Of a DNA stretch of 20,213 nt, positions 15,043-20,213 are shown in pieces. The position numbers and the translations under genes were made by a program. Source of the DNA: a virus; the IMG/VR virus record IMGVR_UViG_3300007734_000431, positions 1 to 20,213 of that record; one strand, written 5' to 3'. Below the pieces are notes generated by a model. That model was not told the DNA's origin and made no database searches. It saw only the letters and a list, made by a program, of their open reading frames with translations. Position 1 is the first letter of the stretch. Each line of letters begins with the position of its first letter.

Positions 15043-16105
15043 AATAGGCTCGCTCTGTACGGGTTACGGCGGCCTTGATATGGCAGTAGAGGCTTACTAT
15101 GGGGCAGAAACTGTGTGGGTATCGGAGTTTGACAAGTACGCTAGTAAAGTCATAGAGGCAAGAATAAATAAGCCTAACTTAGGTAACTTAAAAGTAATTA
15201 ACTGGGCTGAGTTAGAGCCTATAGACATACTCACGGCTGGATATCCTTGCCAGCCCTTTAGCCACGCAGGACTTAGAAAGGGTGTAGAAGATGAAAGACA
15301 CTTATGGCCATATATCAAAACAGCCATTAGCACATTACGACCCAGCTACGTCATCTTGGAAAACGTACGAGGACATTTTGGACTTGGGTTTAGAGAAGTC
15401 CTCTGTGACTTTACCTCTATCGGGTATGACGTGCGATGGACTCTTATACGAGCTAGTGACGTTGGAGCGCCCCATAGACGAGAGCGACTATTTATCCTTG
15501 CCTACCCCAATAGCACACGATGGCCACGAGCCAAGCCCAGCGACCTTCAAGCGCAACAGTCCTGGAATAGCAGCAGTAATACTTATGAATATACCAACAC
15601 CGACGGCCAGCGGTGCTATCTGGGACAAAACTACGGCAACGAGGTCGAATATCAAGGGCAATCACAACTTATCGCTAGCCGACTGGTCGAAGCAATTACT
15701 ACCCACACCGACGGCGATACACGTACGCAATCACGACGAGCCAGTAGAGAATTACGAGCAGAGAGTACAGGACTACAAAGAGGGCAAGACAAAGGGCAAG
15801 CCAGGGGCCAGTCTAGGGGTAGCGTTAAGACTGTTTCCGACACCGACGACGGGCGAGGGGTCAGGACAGTGCCGAGATTATCGCAGCGATATGACCCACG
15901 CAGCTCTATGCACTTGCAAGAAGTACCGACTCCATTGGATCAAGGTAAATTAAATGTAAAGTTCGTTGAATATATGATGGGCTTGCCTAATGGATGGGTA
16001 ACAGATATAGACTTACCACGCGCTCAAATGCTTAAGATATTGGGTAATGGTGTTGTACCTCAACAGGCTTATAGAGTTTTAGAATTGCTCAATAATGTTA
16101 AATAG
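15035..16105 (+). CDS. C5-cytosine DNA methyltransferase
   Basis: A 356-aa enzyme that transfers a methyl group from SAM to cytosine C5. Motif I SLCTGYGGLD (6-15), motif IV TAGYPCQPFSHAG with nucleophile Cys72, motif VI ENV (109-111), motif VIII GAPHRRERLF (144-153) and motif X LGNGVVPQQA (336-345) are intact. Residues about 155-300 form a variable region, the likely target recognition part, rich in NTDG/DTDD-like turns and Gln/Arg. The closing LNVKFVEYMMGLPNGWVT is typical of phage enzymes. It may protect phage DNA from host restriction; no paired restriction enzyme was seen. A 220-codon ORF in the +1 frame overlaps residues 86-306. The stop is right before the DnaA-box-like cluster. Confidence 0.93.
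   Translation: MLKIGSLCTGYGGLDMAVEAYYGAETVWVSEFDKYASKVIEARINKPNLGNLKVINWAELEPIDILTAGYPCQPFSHAGLRKGVEDERHLWPYIKTAISTLRPSYVILENVRGHFGLGFREVLCDFTSIGYDVRWTLIRASDVGAPHRRERLFILAYPNSTRWPRAKPSDLQAQQSWNSSSNTYEYTNTDGQRCYLGQNYGNEVEYQGQSQLIASRLVEAITTHTDGDTRTQSRRASRELRAESTGLQRGQDKGQARGQSRGSVKTVSDTDDGRGVRTVPRLSQRYDPRSSMHLQEVPTPLDQGKLNVKFVEYMMGLPNGWVTDIDLPRAQMLKILGNGVVPQQAYRVLELLNNVK
15291..15953 (+). CDS. Overlapping +1-frame ORF, PTPTA-motif family
   Basis: A 220-codon frame inside the methyltransferase gene. AAAGGG (15277-15282) lies eight bases before its ATG. The product begins MKDTYGHISKQPLAHYDP, then SSWKTYEDIL, LPLSGMTCDGLLYEL and four motifs of the form (L/I/F)PTPxA-like: 70-78, 101-108, 137-142 and 182-188. 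Phrases such as SSWKT, PxSGM..G and LPTPTA..G are known from phage methyltransferase-associated proteins, so the frame does not look random. In this region the main frame encodes motifs VI-VIII and the variable part, and each PTP motif falls on a PN/NTD/HTD/DTD turn. It may be a translated overlapping gene, or a relic of a frame change in the family. Confidence 0.5.
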   Translation: MKDTYGHISKQPLAHYDPATSSWKTYEDILDLGLEKSSVTLPLSGMTCDGLLYELVTLERPIDESDYLSLPTPIAHDGHEPSPATFKRNSPGIAAVILMNIPTPTASGAIWDKTTATRSNIKGNHNLSLADWSKQLLPTPTAIHVRNHDEPVENYEQRVQDYKEGKTKGKPGASLGVALRLFPTPTTGEGSGQCRDYRSDMTHAALCTCKKYRLHWIKVN

Positions 16106-16194
16106 TTATCCACAGAAGTTATCCACAGGGGGTGTGGACAAAGCGACACACCGCCCTCACCAGCACTTATACCCTTACCTATTGACAGCTGCGG
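16106..16194. promoter_or_regulatory. Cluster of three DnaA-box-like sites, candidate origin
   Basis: Two direct perfect boxes TTATCCACA (16106-16114, 16119-16127) and one on the other strand, TGTGGACAA (16133-16141), the complement of the actinobacterial form TTGTCCACA. They are spaced 13-14 bases apart and lie in the only gap between methyltransferase and unit B. TTGACA at 16182-16187 could be a -35 box but no good -10 follows. Confidence 0.6.
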
Positions 16195-16299
16195 TACGCT
16201 GGTTAGGCGCTGCTGGCCCGCTGAGGCGTAGGCCAAGCAAGCGTAACCCTCTAGTGGCCAAGCTATGCTTACTCATAAGCGCATTACTAATCATTAACA
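16195..16299 (+). repeat. Conserved leader block, unit B copy
   Basis: Partner of the block at 1-105, with one base difference. The window begins exactly at the first base of this block, so its extent further upstream cannot be compared. It is the natural joining point between the two units. Confidence 0.9.
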
Positions 16300-16595
16300 T
16301 AGAGCCAGTAAGAGCTGCATATAACCCAAACATAGAGGCATATAAGCTCTATGCTCATATGATGATAGGCAGCGATAAGCAATACAGGTGCCTGGTCGAG
16401 CTATGGGATCGTGAGAGCCATTGGAACCCTAAGGCTAATAACCCTAAGAGCAGCGCATACGGCATACCTCAACTGTTACATATGACCAGCACTAATCCAT
16501 ATAGGCAGATAGAGTTAGGTGTTAAGTACATAACTAAACGTTATGGTAATAGCTGTAAGGCATTGGCTAGACATAAGAGAGTAGGTCATTACTAA
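16254..16595 (+). CDS. Secreted lytic transglycosylase-like protein (unit B)
   Basis: A 113-aa homologue of the first gene, about ten residues different, most of them in the signal peptide end (INIEPVRAAYNP) and three in the middle. Glu54 in WDRESHWNPKA and SAYGIPQ are kept. One Ala codon is inserted near the cleavage site. The frame is open back to ATG 16095, but that extension would cross the DnaA-box-like cluster and bury the signal peptide, so the GTG at 16254 is preferred. The last 105 bases (16491-16595) are identical to unit A. The stop abuts the next ATG (TAAATG) instead of overlapping as in unit A. Confidence 0.8.
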   Translation: MAKLCLLISALLIINIEPVRAAYNPNIEAYKLYAHMMIGSDKQYRCLVELWDRESHWNPKANNPKSSAYGIPQLLHMTSTNPYRQIELGVKYITKRYGNSCKALARHKRVGHY

Positions 16596-16937
16596 ATGGC
16601 TAAGGCAGGTGATCCACGCATACAGCGAGCCTATCGCTACACCTTTAGGACTAGGATACTGCGCCGTGATGGCTTTATCTGTTATTACTGTGGTGGTGAT
16701 GCTGACCAGGTCGATCACGTTATCCCAATCTCTGTAGCACCTGAGCTAGTGGTCAATGCTGAGAACGCTGTTGCCTGTTGCAAGCCGTGTAATACGAGTA
16801 AGGGTAATCGCCCACAGGGGCTTTTTTTAGCCAAGACGGCTACCCCCCCTGTCTTTTCTGACCTTTTATCCCCAAAAACGTCTGTAATGACCCAGCAAGG
16901 CCCTTGTACTGGCCAACCCGAGCAGGATAAAAACTAA
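16596..16937 (+). CDS. HNH endonuclease (unit B)
   Basis: A 113-aa homologue with both zinc Cys pairs (CYYC, CKPC), DHVIP and CNTSKGNR intact, so it should be active. The C-terminal tail after residue 90 differs more (LLSPKTSVMTQQGP). The T7 and C7 runs of the unit A gene are kept. It overlaps the terminase start by one base. Confidence 0.88.
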   Translation: MAKAGDPRIQRAYRYTFRTRILRRDGFICYYCGGDADQVDHVIPISVAPELVVNAENAVACCKPCNTSKGNRPQGLFLAKTATPPVFSDLLSPKTSVMTQQGPCTGQPEQDKN

Positions 16938-18355
16938 TGGCAACCAAACCTAAACAGGCGCTACGAGGGGCGGTCAAACCACGGCTTGAAAACAAACCGC
17001 TGAAAGGCCCCAGCCGTGGCGATGAAGTTGCACAGCTGGCCGAGGATATTGGCCTGCCGCTTTTACCCTGGCAACGCTACGTAATGCAGGATATGTTGAC
17101 GATAGATAAAAATAAAATGTTTATTAGAAAGACAAACTTGCTATTGACCTCACGCCAACAAGGAAAGAGCCACCTGGCGCGTATGCGTATCCTGGCGGGT
17201 TTATTCTTGTTTAACGAGCGTAACCACGTGGTTATCTCCTCAGCGCGATCTATGGCATTAACGACTTTTAGAGAAGTGGCACAAGCTATAGAGGATGCAC
17301 CTATCCTAAAAAAAGAGCTAAAGAGCATCCGTTATGCAAACGGTAATGAGGCTATAGTCCTAAAGTCAGGTGCCCGCCTAGATGTTAGAGCTGCTACACG
17401 TGACTCAGCCCGCGGTGCCACGGCAGATTTTCTATTTATAGATGAACTACGAGAAGTTGACCAAGTTGCTTTTGCAGCTGCGATGCCAGTAACCCGCGCA
17501 CGGCCAAACGCCCAAACCCTACTAGCCAGTAATGCAGGCGATGCTTTTAGCGTGACGTTAAACGAGTTAAGGGAGCGATGCCTAGCACACCCGCCTGAGT
17601 CTTTAGGCTATTACGAGTACAGCGCCCCACAGTTTGCAGCTTTAGATGATCGTAAAGCCTGGGCGCAAGCCAACCCAGCTTTAGGCATATTGGTAACTGA
17701 GGCATCTATTCAAGAGGCGCTCACGACACAAACCACCGAGCAATTTAGGACGGAGACGTTATGCCAATGGATAGATAGGCTACAATCACCGTGGCCCCAC
17801 GGCAGCGTTGAGGATGCCAGCGACATAACCCTAAAAATGGCACCTGGGCCTTTAACTATTTTTGCCTTTGATGTTAGCCCGTCTAGGCGCGATGCAAGTC
17901 TTGTAATGGGTCAACTATTGCCTGACGGGCGCATAGGCGTAGCTGTATTAGAGACTTACAGCTCACAGGTTGCCGTAGATGAGCTAGTTATAGCTGCAAG
18001 TATTAAAAAATGGGCTGACCTGTATTACCCACGTTTGGTTTGCTATGACAAGTACACCACTCAGAGTATTGCCCAGCGTTTACAAAATGCAGGGTGACAA
18101 ACTCGCGACATATCAGGGCAGAGCTTTTATACAGCTTGTTCAGACTTTCACGATGCCCTGGTCAATGATCGGCTACGCCATAGCGGCCAAGATTTACTTA
18201 TACAACAAATGGCCAACTGCGCAGCTAAAATAACACCCGATGCCTGGCGAATTGTGCGCCGTAAATCGGCTGGCCCTGTGGATATTCCAATCGGCTTAGC
18301 TATGGTTATTCATATCCTGGCTCAGCCTGTATCTGAGGCTAAAGTTTACGTTTAG
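16937..18355 (+). pseudogene. terL: Large terminase with in-frame TGA (unit B)
   Basis: The full frame has 473 codons, as in unit A, but codon 387 is TGA (18095-18097), where unit A has GTG (Val). Upstream the ATPase motifs are intact (SRQQGKS, FLFIDE, ASN) and so are the first two nuclease aspartates (FAFDVSPSR, YDKY). The stop cuts off the last nuclease segment (VDIPIGLAMV). Downstream the frame stays open to TAG 18353-18355 with mostly synonymous changes, so the damage is recent, is a sequence error, or the stop is read through. GGGGTG in A versus GGGTGA in B could come from two compensating one-base changes. TGA serves as an ordinary stop elsewhere (9622, 13596, 14204, 14904), so recoding is unlikely. 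Confidence 0.75.
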
Positions 18356-18409
18356 ACACGCCGAGGTTGTGTATAACTTTATACCTGTGGATAACCTATA
18401 ATCCGCCCT
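18356..18409 (+). promoter_or_regulatory. Leaderless portal promoter with DnaA-box-like spacer (unit B)
   Basis: TATAAT (18397-18402) lies seven bases before the portal ATG at 18410, and TGTGGATAA (18386-18394) fills the spacer. The stretch ACCTGTGGATAACC through TATAATCCGC is unchanged from unit A, though the upstream half of the gap differs. Confidence 0.7.
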
Positions 18410-19573
18410 ATGGGTCTATTGCAAACTTTTGGATTATCTAAAAAAGATGTTACTGCCCAGCTAGCCCCTGCCGTTATGTCACAAGGTTACGGCGCTGGCG
18501 TTTATAGCTACGGCGGCCTGTATGCAACTGGCAACGGTGCCCCGTTTATGGATCGCTTTACAGCTTTGCAAGTGCCAGCTGTTAATCGTTGCCGTAATTT
18601 AATTGCAGGCGTTATATCAAGTATTGATTTAGAGCTATACAAAAAATCTACAGGTGTAGAAATGGAAAGCCCGCTATGGCTTGACCAACCCGATATGCGC
18701 CAACCACGTAGCGTAACTATTGCTTATACCGTTGATTCACTTTTATTTTATGGCGTTGCATATTGGCGCGTTACAAGTTTGTACGCCGATGACGGGCGCC
18801 CTAGCGGTTTTGAGTGGGTTGCTAATACTCGCGTAACTGTTACAACTAACAAATATGGCGATGAGGTTGAGTATTATTCTGTTAATGGTGAGCGCGCACC
18901 TATGGCGGGTATTGGATCACTCGTTACTTTTCAATCTTTGTTACCTGGCGTATTAGAGACAGGTGCCCGCACAATACAAGCTGCAATAGATTTAGAAAAG
19001 GCCGCAAGTGTTGCAGCTGCTACACCAATGCCTACAGGATTTATTAAAAATAGTGGTGCCGATTTACCTGAGGCACAGATAAGCGGTTTGCTGGCTGCGT
19101 GGAAAGCAGCACGTGCATCACGCAGTACAGCATATTTAACAAGTACTTTAGATTATCAACAGGTTGGCTTTAGTCCTAAAGATATGATGTACAACGAGGC
19201 CAGCCAGTATTTAGCTACACAGATAGCGCGTTTAATGAACGTACCTGCATATTACATAAGTGCAGATATGAATAACTCAACGACTTACCAAAATATCTTA
19301 GACGGGCGCAAGGAGTTTGTCGCATATTCTTTGCAACCGTTTATCAGCGCTATTGAAAACCGTTTATCTATGGATGATATTACGGCGCACGGTAACGTAG
19401 TGCGCTTTGCGTTAGATGAAACTTTTTTACGTGCCGATACTGCAGCACGTTTAGATGCAATAGAGAAAATGCTCAATTTAGGTTTAATTGATCTACAACA
19501 AGCTCAGAGTATGGAACAGCTAAGCCCAATGGGCCTTAATGAAGGGAACGGCACTAATGATATTAACCTTTAG
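18410..19573 (+). CDS. Portal protein (unit B)
   Basis: A 387-aa portal, the same length as in unit A, with the same HK97 signature (LMNVPAYYISADMNNS, FVAYSLQPFISAIE). Differences are scattered and mostly mild (for example MDRYIA/MDRFTA). It starts leaderless like its partner and overlaps the capsid gene by 17 bases. Nothing looks broken, which contrasts with the terminase before it. Confidence 0.92.
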   Translation: MGLLQTFGLSKKDVTAQLAPAVMSQGYGAGVYSYGGLYATGNGAPFMDRFTALQVPAVNRCRNLIAGVISSIDLELYKKSTGVEMESPLWLDQPDMRQPRSVTIAYTVDSLLFYGVAYWRVTSLYADDGRPSGFEWVANTRVTVTTNKYGDEVEYYSVNGERAPMAGIGSLVTFQSLLPGVLETGARTIQAAIDLEKAASVAAATPMPTGFIKNSGADLPEAQISGLLAAWKAARASRSTAYLTSTLDYQQVGFSPKDMMYNEASQYLATQIARLMNVPAYYISADMNNSTTYQNILDGRKEFVAYSLQPFISAIENRLSMDDITAHGNVVRFALDETFLRADTAARLDAIEKMLNLGLIDLQQAQSMEQLSPMGLNEGNGTNDINL

Positions 19574-20213
19574 TGGCAATATAGAGGCAGTAGATAGTGG
19601 AGACCGCCGCACTATTTCAGGCAAAATTGCACCTTACGGTGAGGTTGGTTATACAAGCGCGGGCAAAGTAGTTTTTGCTGAGGGTTCAATTAGCGCACCT
19701 GAGCCAAGCCGAGTAAAACTTTTAATGTCGCACGATAACTCAAAGCCAGTTGGACGTATGCAAAGCATTACATCTGCCAAAGACGGTTTATATGCAAGTT
19801 TTAAGGTAAGTGCCTCATCACGGGGCAGCGATGCAATTTTGCTAGCCCAGGAACAACTTATGGACGGCTTATCCGTTGGTGTGGAAGTTACCGCATCAGA
19901 GCCTAAAAAAGATTATCTCCTGGTCACCGCTGCCACCTTACGCGAGGTGTCACTTGTTGAGAGCGCTGCCTTTGCCAGCGCTGCGGTGCAAAAAATTGCT
20001 GCCGCTGCAGGCGATATGCCTGTGGATGCTGCTATGTCACAAAGTACAAAAGTTACAACTACCAATACGGTAATAAACACAACCACAACCGAAACCGAAA
20101 CCGAAAGCGAGGCCGCTGTGACTACAGCCCCCGATCAATCCGCACCTGAGGCAGTAGATGCCACAGAGCAGGCTGCACCTACAGTAGAGGCAGCTCGTAA
20201 AATCATCCTACCA
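19557..20213 (+). CDS. Prohead protease-capsid fusion, 5' part (unit B)
   Basis: An open frame of 219 codons cut by the window end. Protease residues His59 (LMSHD), Ser106 (MDGLSVGV) and the Glu in REVSLVESAAF are kept, so the protease should work. The linker is longer than in unit A: it adds a Gln/Thr/Asn stretch (AMSQSTKVTTTNTVINTTTT) and a Glu-Thr repeat before the shared ESEAAVTTAP. GAAGGGA upstream serves as ribosome site. The capsid half lies beyond the window. Confidence 0.9.
   Translation, partial: MILTFSGNIEAVDSGDRRTISGKIAPYGEVGYTSAGKVVFAEGSISAPEPSRVKLLMSHDNSKPVGRMQSITSAKDGLYASFKVSASSRGSDAILLAQEQLMDGLSVGVEVTASEPKKDYLLVTAATLREVSLVESAAFASAAVQKIAAAAGDMPVDAAMSQSTKVTTTNTVINTTTTETETESEAAVTTAPDQSAPEAVDATEQAAPTVEAARKIILP
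20100..20133 (+). promoter_or_regulatory. Possible internal start for free capsid protein (unit B)
   Basis: GAGG (20109-20112) and in-frame GTG (20118-20120) repeat the unit A arrangement within an identical block of about 33 bases, while the linker sequence on both sides differs. Confidence 0.35.

Larger units (their letters stand above)
16195..20213 (+). repeat. Unit B: diverged second copy of the 5' phage module
   Basis: Same gene order, overlaps and gene lengths as bases 1 to about 3960: transglycosylase, HNH, terminase, promoter, portal, protease-capsid. The proteins are closely similar while the DNA differs at many third codon positions, except for short blocks of full identity. The spacing from unit A is 16194 bases at the start. 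Confidence 0.95.

Noticed and set aside
16095-16253. N-terminal extension of the unit B transglycosylase from ATG 16095
   Set aside because: It overlaps the methyltransferase end, runs across the DnaA-box-like cluster and would bury the signal peptide; GTG 16254 gives the same start as unit A.
18095-18097. Genetic code change with TGA as a sense codon
   Set aside because: Several other genes end with TGA in tight overlaps, and the unit A terminase has Val at this place.
1-20213. Integrase, repressor, attachment site, tRNA, CRISPR array or insertion sequence
   Set aside because: None was recognised on either strand, so prophage status is not supported by the genes present.

Overview
The window is phage DNA. 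Gene order, short overlaps (TAATG, ATGA, GTGA), HK97-type head genes and a non-contractile tail module show a siphovirus. The host is probably an actinobacterium: the portal promoter looks leaderless, the first gene encodes a small secreted RESxWNP/GIPQ transglycosylase of the kind common in Actinobacteria, one DnaA-box-like site has the actinobacterial form TTGTCCACA, and the tail and recombination genes resemble actinophage ones. Moderate GC by eye (not computed) would suit a freshwater lineage. No integrase, repressor, tRNA, CRISPR array or DNA polymerase was seen.

Unit A (about 1-16194) reads like a whole minimal genome. It runs: secreted transglycosylase (60-398), HNH endonuclease (398-739), large terminase (739-2157), a leaderless promoter with a DnaA-box-like spacer, portal (2212-3375), protease-capsid fusion (3359-4933), a hairpin, head-tail connector genes (5004-6050), a 38-aa gene (6055-6171), tail tube (6175-6585), frameshifted tail chaperone pair (6611-7035), gp10-like protein (7010-7621), tape measure (7621-9624), minor tail protein (9621-10859), fibre-like protein plus partner (10882-12068), a Cys-containing unknown (12095-12463), lysis genes (M15 peptidase, holin, second membrane protein; 12464-13330), then a structured gap. 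A DNA-metabolism cluster follows: small membrane protein, annealing-type protein, zinc ribbons, a possible PD-(D/E)XK nuclease and a C5-cytosine methyltransferase (13437-16105). The methyltransferase gene contains a 220-codon ORF in another frame with its own family-like motifs.

Unit B (16195-20213) restarts the same gene order: transglycosylase, HNH, terminase, portal, and the start of protease-capsid. It is diverged, not identical. The two units meet at a 148-bp gap with three DnaA-box-like sites. The unit B terminase has an in-frame TGA although the rest of its frame is conserved. The arrangement is either an assembly chimera of two related circularly permuted phages, joined through a nearly identical 105-bp block, or a true tandem array; the sequence alone does not decide.

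In function, HNH and terminase package DNA through the portal. The fused protease-capsid builds and matures the head, the tape measure and chaperones build the tail, and the fibre and minor tail proteins meet the host. Transglycosylase, M15 peptidase and holin open the cell, and the last cluster handles recombination and DNA modification.
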